DNA of 64,000 bases from Rhodopseudomonas infernalis. Lineage in GTDB: Bacteria; Pseudomonadota; Alphaproteobacteria; Rhizobiales; Xanthobacteraceae. This document shows positions 18,885-27,272 of this stretch, piece after piece. The stretch lies in contig NZ_JAJNAL010000017.1 in the NCBI RefSeq assembly GCF_022271405.1, positions 39,592-103,591 of the forward strand, written 5' to 3'. Each line of letters begins with the position of its first letter. Position 1 is the stretch's first letter. The position numbers were made by a program, and so were the translations under genes. The notes under the pieces were generated by a model. It worked only from the letters and a program-made list of their open reading frames with translations, ran no database searches and was not told where the DNA came from.

Positions 18885-19658
18885 ATGACACAGCAAGCAC
18901 CCCTGCAGGGCAAGAAGGGCCTGGTGGTCGGCATCGCCAACGCCGACAGCATCGCGTTCGGCTGCGCGCGCGCCTTTCGCGACGCCGGCGCCGAACTGGC
19001 CGTCACCTATCTCAACGACAAGGCCAGGCCCTATGTGGCGCCGCTGGCCGAGCAGCTCGGCAGCGACATCGTGCTGCCGTGCGATGTGCGCGAGCCCGGG
19101 CAGCTCGAAGCCGTCTTCGCGCAGATCGCCGAGCGCTGGGGACGGCTCGACTTCCTGCTGCATTCGATCGCCTTCGCGCCGAAGGACGATCTGCACGGCC
19201 GCGTGGTCGATTGCTCGCAGCAAGGCTTTGCGATGGCGATGGACGTGTCCTGCCACTCCTTCATCCGCATGGCGCGGCTCGCCGAGCCGCTGATGCCGGA
19301 TGGCGGCTGCCTGCTCACCGTGACGTTCTACGGCTCCGAAAAGGTGGTCGAGGACTACAATCTGATGGGACCGGTGAAGGCGGCGCTGGAAAGCTCGGTG
19401 CGCTACATGGCGGCCGAATTGGCGCCGAAGCGGATCCGCGTCCACGCGCTGTCGCCGGGGCCGTTGAAGACCCGGGCCGCCTCCGGCATCGGCCGGTTCG
19501 ACGAACTGATGGAGCGCACCCGCGCCCGCGCGCCGGCGCATCAGCTGGTGAGCATCGAGGACGTCGGCCATGTCGCGGCCTTCCTGGTCGGAGACGGTGC
19601 GCGCGCGCTGACCGGCAACATCGAATATATCGACGCCGGCTATCACGTCGTCGGCTGA
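18885..19658 (+). CDS. fabI: Enoyl-[acyl-carrier-protein] reductase, FabI paralogue
   Basis: A 257-residue SDR-type enoyl reductase, normally catalysing NADH-dependent reduction of trans-2-enoyl-ACP in fatty-acid elongation. FabI hallmarks are GLVVGIANADSIAFGCA at the N-terminus, LLHSIAFAPKDDLHGR, DVSCHSFIRMA and the catalytic Tyr-x6-Lys in DYNLMGPVKAALE. The position of the other conserved Tyr (TYLG/TYYG in typical FabI) appears to be Phe here (TFYGSEK), hinting at a divergent paralogue. It leads an operon with the MaoC-Pta fusion (20 bp downstream) and acetate kinase, so its role may be in acyl-phosphate or butyrate-like metabolism rather than housekeeping lipid synthesis; that is inference. 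Confidence 0.85.
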   Translation: MTQQAPLQGKKGLVVGIANADSIAFGCARAFRDAGAELAVTYLNDKARPYVAPLAEQLGSDIVLPCDVREPGQLEAVFAQIAERWGRLDFLLHSIAFAPKDDLHGRVVDCSQQGFAMAMDVSCHSFIRMARLAEPLMPDGGCLLTVTFYGSEKVVEDYNLMGPVKAALESSVRYMAAELAPKRIRVHALSPGPLKTRAASGIGRFDELMERTRARAPAHQLVSIEDVGHVAAFLVGDGARALTGNIEYIDAGYHVVG

Positions 19659-19677
19659 TCGCCGGCTGGAGAATGGC

Positions 19678-21096
19678 ATGGAGCAGATCCAGAACCGCAC
19701 CTTCGACGAGATCGCGGTGGGCGACACCGCGAGCCTGGTGCGCACGCTGACCTACCGCGACATCGAAGTGTTCGCGGTGATGTCCGGCGACGTCAATCCG
19801 ATGCATGTCGACGCTGAATTCGCCAAAAGCGATCACTTCCACCAGGTGGTGGCACACGGCATGTGGGGCGGGTCGCTGATCTCGACGCTGCTCGGCACGC
19901 AACTGCCCGGCCCCGGCACGATCTATCTCGACCAGTCGCTGCGCTTCGTGCGCCCGGTGCTGCTCGGCGACACGGTGACCGTCTCGGTCACCGTGAAGGA
20001 GAAAAACGACGCGAAGAAGCGGCTGCTGCTGGATTGCCGCGCCACCAACCAGAAAGGCGACGACGTCATCGTCGGCCTGGCCGAAGTCATCGCGCCTGCC
20101 GAGAAGATCCGGCGGCCCCGCGTGCAGTTGCCGGAGATCGACCTGCATCCGGCCGCGCGCCGCTACGAGCGGCTGATCGAGATGACGCAGGGCCTCGAGC
20201 CGATCCGCGTCGCGGTCGTGCATCCGGTCGATACGCCATCGCTGCTCGGCCTGGTCGAGGCGCAGCGCGCCGGGCTGATCGTGCCGGTGCTGGTCGGGCC
20301 GGAGGCGAAGATCCGCGCCGCCGCCGCGCAGGCCTCGGTCGATTTGTCGGCCTACGAGATCGTCGCCACCGAGCACAGCGACGCCGCGGCGGCCGCTGCG
20401 GTGGCGATGGCCCGTGCCGGGCAAGTCGAGGCGCTGATGAAGGGCGCGCTGCACACCGACGAATTGATGCGCGCGGTGGTCGATCCGGAGCGCGGCCTGC
20501 GCACGGCGCGCCGCATCAGCCACGTCTACGCGATCGATGCGCCGGACTATCCGCGGGCGCTGCTGGTGACCGACGCGGCGATCAACATCTATCCGAGCCT
20601 GACCGACAAGCGCGACATCATCCAGAACGCCATCGAGCTGGCGCATGCGCTCGGCATCGAGCAGCCGCGGGTCGCGATCCTGTCGGCGGTCGAGACCGTC
20701 ACCGAAAGCATCCGCTCGACGCTGGACGCGGCGGCGCTGTGCAAGATGGCGGAGCGCGGCCAGATCACCGGCGGCATTCTCGACGGGCCGCTGGCGTTCG
20801 ACAACGCGGTGTCGGCGGAAGCGGCCAAGACCAAAGGCATCGTCTCGCAGGTCGCCGGCCGCGCCGATATCTTCGTGGTACCCGACCTCGAAGCCGGCAA
20901 CATGCTGGCCAAGCAGCTCGAATATCTGGCCCGCGCGCATGTCGCCGGCATCGTGCTCGGCGCGCGTGTCCCGATCATCCTCACCAGCCGCGCCGACAAG
21001 ACGCTGGCGCGGCTCGGCTCCTGTGCGATCGGCCTGTTGATGGCGCGGCACAGGGCGGCGGCGCTGCCGAGCCTGACGGCCGGAGCCGGCGCATGA
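19678..21096 (+). CDS. MaoC hydratase-phosphate acetyltransferase (Pta/Ptb) fusion protein
   Basis: A 472-residue two-domain enzyme. Residues 1-140 form a MaoC-like hotdog hydratase: DIEVFAVMSGDVNPMHVD is the D-x4-H catalytic segment, with HGMWGGSLISTLL after it. Residues about 155-470 form a phosphate acetyl/butyryltransferase domain: GLEPIRVAVVHPVD, LMKGALHTDELMRAVVD, TARRISHVYAID, GILDGPLAFDNA and GNMLAKQLEYLA. The predicted work is hydration of an enoyl-CoA plus exchange of acyl-CoA with phosphate to acyl-phosphate. The last four bases overlap the ackA start (ATGA at 21093-21096). Together with AckA it could make ATP from an acyl-CoA. The acyl chain length is unknown. Confidence 0.9.
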   Translation: MEQIQNRTFDEIAVGDTASLVRTLTYRDIEVFAVMSGDVNPMHVDAEFAKSDHFHQVVAHGMWGGSLISTLLGTQLPGPGTIYLDQSLRFVRPVLLGDTVTVSVTVKEKNDAKKRLLLDCRATNQKGDDVIVGLAEVIAPAEKIRRPRVQLPEIDLHPAARRYERLIEMTQGLEPIRVAVVHPVDTPSLLGLVEAQRAGLIVPVLVGPEAKIRAAAAQASVDLSAYEIVATEHSDAAAAAAVAMARAGQVEALMKGALHTDELMRAVVDPERGLRTARRISHVYAIDAPDYPRALLVTDAAINIYPSLTDKRDIIQNAIELAHALGIEQPRVAILSAVETVTESIRSTLDAAALCKMAERGQITGGILDGPLAFDNAVSAEAAKTKGIVSQVAGRADIFVVPDLEAGNMLAKQLEYLARAHVAGIVLGARVPIILTSRADKTLARLGSCAIGLLMARHRAAALPSLTAGAGA

Positions 21097-22295
21097 GCGA
21101 TGTCCTGCTCGTGCTCAATGCCGGCTCCTCCAGCATCAAATTCGCCCTGTATGAGGCGCATACCGAGCCGACCCAGGACCACCTGATCTGCGAAGGCGGC
21201 ATCGGCAGCATCGGCCATCGGCCGCATCACAAGGTGGTCGACCGCGACGGCGGGGTGGTGCACGACGCCTATCTGGTCGAAGGCGCCAGCCATGACGATG
21301 CGATCGCGACGCTGATCGGCTGGATCGAGCAGCGCTTCCCCGACCGGCGGATCGCCGCGGCGGGGCATCGCGTGGTGCATGGCGGCGATCAGTTCGACGC
21401 GCCGGCGCGGATCGATGCCGGCGTGATCGAGCGGCTGCGCAGCTACATTCCGCTGGCGCCGCTGCACCAGCCGCACAGCGTCGCGGCGATCGAGGCGCTG
21501 GCGAAGCTGCATCCGAAGCTGCCGCAGATCGCCTGCTTCGACACCGCCTTTCACCATCGCCTGCCGAAGCTCGCCACCTGGTACGCGCTGCCGCGCGCGC
21601 TCACCGACGAAGGCGTGCGGCGTTACGGCTTTCACGGCATCTCCTACGAGTACATCGCCAGCCGGCTGCCGGACGTTGCCGGGCAAGAGATTGCCGATGG
21701 TCGTGTCGTCGTGGCGCATCTCGGCGCCGGCGCCAGCATGTGCGCGATGCGGGCGCGCCGCAGCGTCGCGACCACGATGGGCTTCACCGCGCTCGACGGA
21801 CTTGTGATGGGAACGCGCACCGGCGTGCTCGATCCGGGCGTGGTGCTGTATCTGCTGCAGCAGAAGGGCATGACGCCCGAGGCGATCAGCGACCTGCTGT
21901 ATCGCCAGTCCGGTCTGCTCGGCGTCTCCGGCATCAGCGACGACATGCGCACGCTGCTGGCGAGCGACGATCCGCGTGCCGAGGAAGCGATCGCGCTGTT
22001 CGTCTATCGGATCGGCCGCGAGCTTGGTTCGCTCGCCGCCGCGCTCGGCGGGCTCGACGCGCTGGTGTTCACCGCCGGCATCGGCGAGCGCGCCCCGGAG
22101 ATCCGCCGCCGCGCCTGCGCTCAGGCGGAATGGCTCGGTGTCGCTCTCGATGATGAAGCCAATTCTGCCGTCTCGGGCGCGGGCCGGATCAGCCGCCCGG
22201 ACAGCAAGGTTTCAGTCTGGGTGATTCCGACCGACGAAGACCTGATGATCGCCTGTCAGGTCTGGCGACTGGTCGACGGCGGCCAGCCAAATTAG
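21093..22295 (+). CDS. ackA: Acetate/propionate kinase
   Basis: A 400-residue ASKHA-fold kinase interconverting acyl-phosphate plus ADP with carboxylate plus ATP. Motifs are VLNAGSSSIKFALYE at the N-terminus, HRVVHGGDQF, ACFDTAFHHRLPK, YGFHGISYEYI, HLGAGASMCAM (Asn-to-Ala in the usual HLGNGAS), GFTALDGLVMGTRTG and VFTAGIGERAPEIR. Its ATG overlaps the stop of the fusion gene, so translation is coupled. A palindromic hairpin follows immediately after the stop. The usual substrate is acetate; the upstream enzymes leave longer carboxylates possible. Confidence 0.92.
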   Translation: MSDVLLVLNAGSSSIKFALYEAHTEPTQDHLICEGGIGSIGHRPHHKVVDRDGGVVHDAYLVEGASHDDAIATLIGWIEQRFPDRRIAAAGHRVVHGGDQFDAPARIDAGVIERLRSYIPLAPLHQPHSVAAIEALAKLHPKLPQIACFDTAFHHRLPKLATWYALPRALTDEGVRRYGFHGISYEYIASRLPDVAGQEIADGRVVVAHLGAGASMCAMRARRSVATTMGFTALDGLVMGTRTGVLDPGVVLYLLQQKGMTPEAISDLLYRQSGLLGVSGISDDMRTLLASDDPRAEEAIALFVYRIGRELGSLAAALGGLDALVFTAGIGERAPEIRRRACAQAEWLGVALDDEANSAVSGAGRISRPDSKVSVWVIPTDEDLMIACQVWRLVDGGQPN

Positions 22296-22299
22296 CTCC

Positions 22300-22327
22300 G
22301 TCATGCCGGGACAAGCCCGGGCATGAC
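22300..22327. repeat. Short palindromic element / possible terminator
   Basis: GTCATGCCGGG-ACAAG-CCCGGGCATGAC forms a strong hairpin just after the ackA stop and before the convergent thioesterase gene. It looks like a shortened copy of the element at 57368 and could end transcripts from both sides. Confidence 0.65.
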
Positions 22328-22348
22328 GACGTCAGGGGGTGGGATTCT

Positions 22349-23281
22349 CTAAGAATCACCAGGCGCTACGGCGTCGTCGCCTTGCGCACGCAACTTGAAG
22401 TGCCCGTAGCAGGAGGCAATCGGCTTGTCGGGATCGGCCTGATAGGCCTGGACCTCGAAGGCGACGACGCGGCGTCCCTGCTTGACGATCGAGACCTTGG
22501 CGAAGGTGTCGATCGGACGGCCGGAGCGCAGATAGTTCACCGTCAGGCCTATCGGCTTCGGCGCGGTGGCGAGCCCGATCTCGCGGTGCACCTTGAGCAC
22601 CGCGGCGGTCTCGAGGAAGGCGCCGATCACGCCGCCATGCAGCGCAGGCAGGATCGGATTGCCGATCTGCTTCGGATCATACGGCATCACGGCATTGGCC
22701 TGCTCGTCGACCTGAATGCCGAGAAACCGCGCATAGGGGCTGATCGCCAGCGGTCCGCCGGTGTCGTCCGGCACCACCAGCGGCGGCGGCGTGTCGAACC
22801 ACACCTTCGGCTCCTGACGCAGCATGTCGGTGCGGTTGGCGGCGATCATGAACAGAGCGGTGGCGCTGGCGATCGGATCGGCCTCGGAATCCTGATAGGC
22901 GGTGGCGCGCACGAACGCGATCGAATGGGTGACGTGATAGCAATGCGCATGCGCCCGGATCGCCTGGCCCGGTGTCGCCGGCCGCAGGTAATCGATCCGC
23001 AGATCGAGCGTGGCGATGGCCTGGGTGCTCTGCAGCGCCAGTTGCACCGCCATGCCGCAGCTCTCGTCGAGCATCACCGTCACCACGCCGCCATGGATCA
23101 CGCGGGTGCTGGTGTCGCCGACGAACACCGGATGATAGGGCAGGCTGCTCCACGCCTCGCCCGGGGCGTGGCGGTCGAGCTGCAGGCCGATGAGGCCGCC
23201 ATGGACCGAGCGGCGGCGCTTGATCAGGCTCGCCTTCTGCTCGATGGCGAACGAGGAATCGGGGGAGGGGGTGCTGGTCAT
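22349..23281 (-). CDS. Tandem hotdog thioesterase (PaaI/acyl-CoA thioesterase family)
   Basis: A 310-residue protein containing two hotdog-fold PaaI-type domains. The first (about 20-155) has TRVIHGGVVTVMLDESCGMA. The second (about 185-305) has LPALHGGVIGAFLETAAVL. Both show the HGG-x-hydrophobic-x2-(D/E) active-site pattern for hydrolysing acyl-CoA thioesters. I start at ATG 23281 (MTSTPSPDSS); the in-frame sequence upstream looks non-coding. It converges on the ackA operon, so a functional link is not implied. The substrate is unknown. Confidence 0.85.
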   Translation of the reverse strand: MTSTPSPDSSFAIEQKASLIKRRRSVHGGLIGLQLDRHAPGEAWSSLPYHPVFVGDTSTRVIHGGVVTVMLDESCGMAVQLALQSTQAIATLDLRIDYLRPATPGQAIRAHAHCYHVTHSIAFVRATAYQDSEADPIASATALFMIAANRTDMLRQEPKVWFDTPPPLVVPDDTGGPLAISPYARFLGIQVDEQANAVMPYDPKQIGNPILPALHGGVIGAFLETAAVLKVHREIGLATAPKPIGLTVNYLRSGRPIDTFAKVSIVKQGRRVVAFEVQAYQADPDKPIASCYGHFKLRAQGDDAVAPGDS

Positions 23282-23434
23282 TGTGCCGTTTTCTAGCAAG
23301 CCCTTTCGCTCAGGCAAAGCGCTCTGGCTCGGTTCGACCCATGCGTGAACACCCGGGCCGGCGGCGGCGGCGCTGCAGGCTTTGTTTACCATCTCGTGCG
23401 ACGCTCGCGCAGTGGTCGGGTGTGGAGTTGCGTT

Positions 23435-23755
23435 GTGCGTCTAGTCAAACTGATGTTGCCGCTGCTGGCGAGTGTCGTGACCTCTTCGTGGGCGATGGCC
23501 GCCGACTATCCGGCGCCCTACCGGGAGAGCTATCGGCCGGCTCACCGTCCCCACGTGGTCTATGCGCCGCGGCCGATCGGCATTCCGCAGGCGCCGCCGG
23601 TGATCTGGGTCGAGGCGCCGCCGCAATATGTGCAGCGCCTGGTTCCGACCGGCAGTTGCGGCGGCTGCGGACCGCGCTACGCTCCGGTCGGCGAATGGCG
23701 CCGGACCCCGCCGCCGTCGTTCTGGGATTCGGTCATCCGCGACTACGACTACTGA
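23435..23755 (+). CDS. Small secreted proline-rich protein of unknown function
   Basis: A 106-residue protein that I start at GTG 23435 because GTGGAG lies at 23422-23427; an ATG at 23453 is the alternative. Residues 1-22 are a signal peptide ending near AMAAD. The mature chain is rich in Pro, Tyr and Arg (DYPAPYRESYRPAHRPHVVY, APPVIWVEAPPQYVQ) with a CGGCG motif in the middle and a DYDY end. It resembles small periplasmic or outer-membrane-associated proteins of Bradyrhizobium relatives. No function is known. Confidence 0.65.
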   Translation: MRLVKLMLPLLASVVTSSWAMAADYPAPYRESYRPAHRPHVVYAPRPIGIPQAPPVIWVEAPPQYVQRLVPTGSCGGCGPRYAPVGEWRRTPPPSFWDSVIRDYDY

Positions 23756-23871
23756 TCTTCGCGCCCCTCTGGACGCTGCACGATCGCTGCTGCGCCCGCC
23801 CGGAATCGCGCTATAGCTACGTCACAGCCGCCGCTGGCGGCCATGGGCGTGGCTGAGGCGAGAGGGCAGGG

Positions 23872-24612
23872 ATGTTTGCGGTCATTTTGGTGCTGGCGTT
23901 GCTGGTCGGAACGCCGGCGGTGGCGGCCGAACTCATCGTCAAGGATGCGGCGACGGTGCAGCTCGGCGGCGTCACCTACCGGCTCGAGGGCATCGACGCG
24001 CCGGAACTCGATCAGCGCTGCATCAATGAATTCGCCGATCCGTCGGCCTGCGGTGTCGAGACCCGCGACGCGGTGGTGAAGTTGATCGCCGGCCGCGCCG
24101 TGACCTGCCGCGATCTCGGGGCGGATCCGATGTTCAGCGGCCGGCGGACAGGCGCCTGCACGATTGCCGGCGACAGCATCAGCCTCGGCCAGCGACTGGT
24201 GCAGGCTGGGCTGGCGCTGAATGCCGACCCGAAAGGCCGGTTCGCGGCCGACGAAGCCAAGGCCAAGGGCGAGCGGCTGGCGCTGTGGCGAGGCTGCTTC
24301 GTCGCCCCGCAAAGCTTCCGCCGCTGGGACAAAACCGCGCCGCTGCTCGGCGCCGCGTGCCGCGACGATCGCAAGACGGCGATGCTCGACCTGATGTTCC
24401 TTGATATGCCGCCGATGCCGGATGGCTGCACGATCAAGGGCAGGCTCGCCAAGCGGGCGCGGCTCACCGGCAATGTCGGCGTCTATCAGTTGCGCGGCTG
24501 CCCGAGCTACGCCAGCCTCGAAAAGCCGAACCGCTGGTTCTGCTCAGAGGACGATGCCCGTGCGGCCGGGTTCCGCAAGGCCTACAACTGCCGGAGCGGC
24601 GCCAAGCGCTGA
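23872..24612 (+). CDS. Thermonuclease (SNase-like) domain protein, secreted
   Basis: A 246-residue protein with a signal peptide (MFAVILVLALLVGTPAVAAE) and an SNase-like OB-fold domain (about 20-145). Recognisable parts are the YRLEGIDAPELDQ strand and a GRR segment in the position of the second catalytic Arg. The C-terminal 100 residues (cysteine-bearing, with GVYQLRGCPSYASLEKPNRW) resemble the tail found in similar alphaproteobacterial proteins. It may cut nucleic acids in the periplasm, but catalytic competence is not certain. The stop lies only four bases from that of the convergent enoyl-CoA hydratase gene. Confidence 0.75.
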   Translation: MFAVILVLALLVGTPAVAAELIVKDAATVQLGGVTYRLEGIDAPELDQRCINEFADPSACGVETRDAVVKLIAGRAVTCRDLGADPMFSGRRTGACTIAGDSISLGQRLVQAGLALNADPKGRFAADEAKAKGERLALWRGCFVAPQSFRRWDKTAPLLGAACRDDRKTAMLDLMFLDMPPMPDGCTIKGRLAKRARLTGNVGVYQLRGCPSYASLEKPNRWFCSEDDARAAGFRKAYNCRSGAKR

Positions 24613-24616
24613 TCCC

Positions 24617-25417
24617 TCACGATCCGCGCTGCGCCTTGAAGTCCGGCTTGCGCTTGCCGAGAAACGCCGCGACGCCCTCGGCGAATTCGTCGCTGCCGAA
24701 CGCCACGCCCTGAGCGAAGGCTTCCAGCGCGAAGAACTGCTCGATCGGCGTGAACGCGCCGTTGACCAGCATCTTGGTCAGCCCCAGCGATGTCGCCGGT
24801 CCGGCAGCGAGCTCGGCGGCGAGCGCCGTCGCGGTGTCCAACAGCTCGCCCGCCGGCACCACACGCTTGGCGATGCCGAGCGTCAGTGCCTCCTCGGCCT
24901 CGACGCGGCGGTTGGTGAGCAGGATGTCCTTGGCCCGCATCGCGCCGATCGCGCGCGGCAGCGTCAGCGCCAGGCCGAGATCCGGCGCGGCGCCAAGGCC
25001 CGGAAAGGCGGCGCGGAAATACGCCTGATCCGACATCAGCACGATGTCGCACAACAAGGCCAGCGAGAAGCCGGCGCCGGCGGCGGAGCCGTTCACCGCG
25101 GCGATCACCGGCTTCTCGGCGGTCAGCAGTCGCTGCGCCCAATTGTGTGTCACCTGCATGCGCTGGCGCACCTGCGGCGCGCCGCGATCGGCCATGTTGC
25201 TGATATCGCCGCCGGCACAGAACGATTGTCCGGTGCCGGTGATCACCAGGCAGCGCACCGACGGGTCGGCGAGCAATTCCGGAATGCGGGTTTCGAGCTG
25301 ATGTTTGACGGCGGGCTGCAACGCGTTGCGGCTGGCCGGGCTGTTGAGCCGGACGATCATCACGGCGTCGCGGCGTTCGAAGATCACGGCATCGTGGCCG
25401 GCTGTTTCGGCTGACAT
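24617..25417 (-). CDS. Enoyl-CoA hydratase/isomerase family protein
   Basis: A 266-residue crotonase-fold enzyme. The CoA-binding and oxyanion segments are SRNALQPAVKHQL, GTGQSFCAGGDISNM and AAVNGSAAGAGFSLALLCD. The region AAFPGLGAAPDLGLALTLPR holds the second catalytic position: where crotonases have Glu in the -GL-P-GG- loop, this protein has Asp/Gly residues, so it may be an isomerase or other crotonase rather than a classical hydratase. It diverges from the acyl-CoA ligase gene, and a palindrome at 25467-25487 lies between them. Its expected role is beta-oxidation-like degradation of the acid activated by the ligase. Confidence 0.85.
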   Translation of the reverse strand: MSAETAGHDAVIFERRDAVMIVRLNSPASRNALQPAVKHQLETRIPELLADPSVRCLVITGTGQSFCAGGDISNMADRGAPQVRQRMQVTHNWAQRLLTAEKPVIAAVNGSAAGAGFSLALLCDIVLMSDQAYFRAAFPGLGAAPDLGLALTLPRAIGAMRAKDILLTNRRVEAEEALTLGIAKRVVPAGELLDTATALAAELAAGPATSLGLTKMLVNGAFTPIEQFFALEAFAQGVAFGSDEFAEGVAAFLGKRKPDFKAQRGS

Positions 25418-25466
25418 GTTCCCATCCCTTTGCTGTTTGCTGCAGCTTAGAACATCGCGGCGGTGT

Positions 25467-25487
25467 TTGCGAAATCGATTTTCGCAA
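25467..25487. promoter_or_regulatory. Palindromic operator, copy 1 (candidate IclR-family binding site)
   Basis: TTGCGAAA-TCGAT-TTTCGCAA, a perfect 8-bp inverted repeat with 5-nt spacer. It lies 49 bp from the enoyl-CoA hydratase start and 45 bp from the ligase start. Nearly the same sequence occurs at 28206-28226 in front of the IclR gene. Confidence 0.7.
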
Positions 25488-25531
25488 TGCTAGGATTGCG
25501 CAAACGACAAGACACCACGGGACGGAAATTC

Positions 25532-27088
25532 ATGCAGCTCACCGCGGGCCTCCGCAAGGCCGCTTCCTTTCGCGCGCACGAGACCGCGCTGGTGACGGCG
25601 GAGCGCAGCTTCAGCCATGGCGACTTACAGGACCGCATCGCGCGTGTCGCCGCTGCGTTGCAGCGGCTCGGCCTCGCGGCGGGCGACCGCGTTGCGATCC
25701 TGGCGGCGAATGGCGGCGGGTATGTGGAGAGCTACTTTGCGGTGCTGTGGGCCGGCGGCGTGGTGGTGCCGGTCAATTCGCGCTTCGCGCTGCCGGAGAT
25801 GATCGAGCAGATCACCGATGCCGAACCATCGCTGCTGATCTGCGACGGCAGCTTCCTCGACACCGCGGTGCAACTATCAGATGCCTGCCCGTCGCTGCGC
25901 GACGTGATCGCGGATGCGCCGGTGGTAGGGGTGCCGCATGTCTACAATTACGAAGAGCTGATTGCCGACACGCCGCCCTGCGTCGATGCCGGACGCGGCG
26001 GTGAGGACCTCGCGTGCCTGTTCTACACCGGCGGCACCACCGGGCGCGCCAAGGGCGTGATGCTCAGCCATCGCAATCTCTGGGTCAACGCGGTGGTGAC
26101 CGCGATGGCGTTCGGCTTCGACGAGCACACCGTGTCGTTGCATGCCGGGCCGCTGTTTCATCTCGGCGCCGGCGCGCGCGTCTACACGACGTCGATCATG
26201 GGCGGTCGGCACGTGGTGATTCCACGCTTCACGCCGGCCGATGTGCTGGGCGCCATCAGCCGTCACAAGGTGACGGTGGCGACCTTCGTGCCGACCATGC
26301 TGGGCATGATCCTGCAATCGCCGGATATCGAGCGCTACGATCTGTCCAGTCTGAAGCTGATTACTTACGGCGCGTCGCCGATGCCGGAGCCGGTGCTGCA
26401 GGAATGCCTGCGGCGGTTTCCCAACATCCGCTTCGGCCAGTCCTACGGCATGACCGAGCTGTCTCCGGTCGCGACCATTCTGACGCCCGACGATCATCTG
26501 CCGTCGGCGCCGCGGCACCGGCTGCGCTCCGCCGGCCGGCCGATCGTCTCGGCGGAGGTGAAGATCGCCGATGCCGAGGATCGCGAGTTGCCGCATGGCG
26601 AGGTCGGCGAGATTTTGGTGCGCGGCCCGATGGTGATGATGGGCTATTGGCGCAAGCCGGAGCTAACCGCTCAGACGCTGCGCGGCGGCTGGATGCACAC
26701 CGGCGATTCCGGCGCGTTCGACGCCGACGGCTATTTGTACATCTCCGATCGCATCAAGGACATGATCATTTCGGGCGGCGAGAACGTGTACTCGATCGAG
26801 GTCGAGAACGCGATCGCCGCGCATCCGGACGTTGCGCAATGCGCGGTGATCGGCATCCCGCATCCGAAGTGGGGCGAGACCGTTCATGCCGTGGTGGTGC
26901 GCAAGCCTGGCGCCGCGCTCACCGCCGACGAGCTGATGGCGTTCTGCCGCGCCGCGATCGCCGACTACAAGGTGCCGCGCAGCATAGACTTCCGCGACGA
27001 ACCGCTACCGCTGTCGAGCGTCAACAAGGTCAACAAGGCCGCGCTACGCGCACCGTATTGGGCCGATCAGGATCGACGGGTGAATTGA
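25532..27088 (+). CDS. Acyl-CoA synthetase (AMP-dependent carboxylate-CoA ligase)
   Basis: A 518-residue class I adenylate-forming enzyme that activates a carboxylic acid with ATP to acyl-AMP and then acyl-CoA. The P-loop motif is CLFYTGGTTGRAKGVMLSH. Further motifs are LITYGASPMP, RFGQSYGMTEL, GWMHTGDSGAFDADGYLY and DRIKDMIISGGENVYSIEVE. The C-terminal catalytic Lys lies in LPLSSVNKVNKAAL. ATG 25532 is preferred, with GGACGG upstream; the longer frame begins inside the operator. The lack of aromatic- or fatty-acid-specific landmarks I can trust means the substrate is open. It is divergent from a crotonase and lies next to an IclR regulator. Confidence 0.9.
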   Translation: MQLTAGLRKAASFRAHETALVTAERSFSHGDLQDRIARVAAALQRLGLAAGDRVAILAANGGGYVESYFAVLWAGGVVVPVNSRFALPEMIEQITDAEPSLLICDGSFLDTAVQLSDACPSLRDVIADAPVVGVPHVYNYEELIADTPPCVDAGRGGEDLACLFYTGGTTGRAKGVMLSHRNLWVNAVVTAMAFGFDEHTVSLHAGPLFHLGAGARVYTTSIMGGRHVVIPRFTPADVLGAISRHKVTVATFVPTMLGMILQSPDIERYDLSSLKLITYGASPMPEPVLQECLRRFPNIRFGQSYGMTELSPVATILTPDDHLPSAPRHRLRSAGRPIVSAEVKIADAEDRELPHGEVGEILVRGPMVMMGYWRKPELTAQTLRGGWMHTGDSGAFDADGYLYISDRIKDMIISGGENVYSIEVENAIAAHPDVAQCAVIGIPHPKWGETVHAVVVRKPGAALTADELMAFCRAAIADYKVPRSIDFRDEPLPLSSVNKVNKAALRAPYWADQDRRVN

Positions 27089-27108
27089 GGTTGGCAGCTG
27101 ACAACGGT

Positions 27109-27223
27109 CGTCATTGCGCGGAGCACCCGGATCGGCGCTACGCGCCGTCCGAGCGCAGGCTCCGCGACGAAGCAATCCAGCCCCGTGCACGGACCTGGAT
27201 TGCTTCGCTTCGCTCGCAATGAC
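27109..27223. repeat. Palindromic element with CGTCAT...ATGAC ends (family A)
   Basis: A 115-bp inverted repeat between the convergent ligase and IclR genes. The left arm starts CGTCATTGCGCGGAGC and includes GACGAAGCAATCCAG. The right arm is CTGGATTGCTTCGCTTCGC followed by TCGCAATGAC. It is the same element as the one at 41126, with a different centre. Confidence 0.8.
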
Positions 27224-27272
27224 AGGGAGAGGCCGTGACTTTGACTTCGGCGGAGTATCACGGCAGGCAACG

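Noticed and set aside
19315..21051. Long minus-strand frame over the maoC-pta fusion
   Set aside because: Shadow of a real gene: low-complexity Arg/His/Asp composition and no start signals.
23331..23341. GGTTCGACCC, resembling a tRNA T-loop
   Set aside because: The flanking sequence cannot fold an acceptor stem, D-arm or anticodon arm; it is a chance match.
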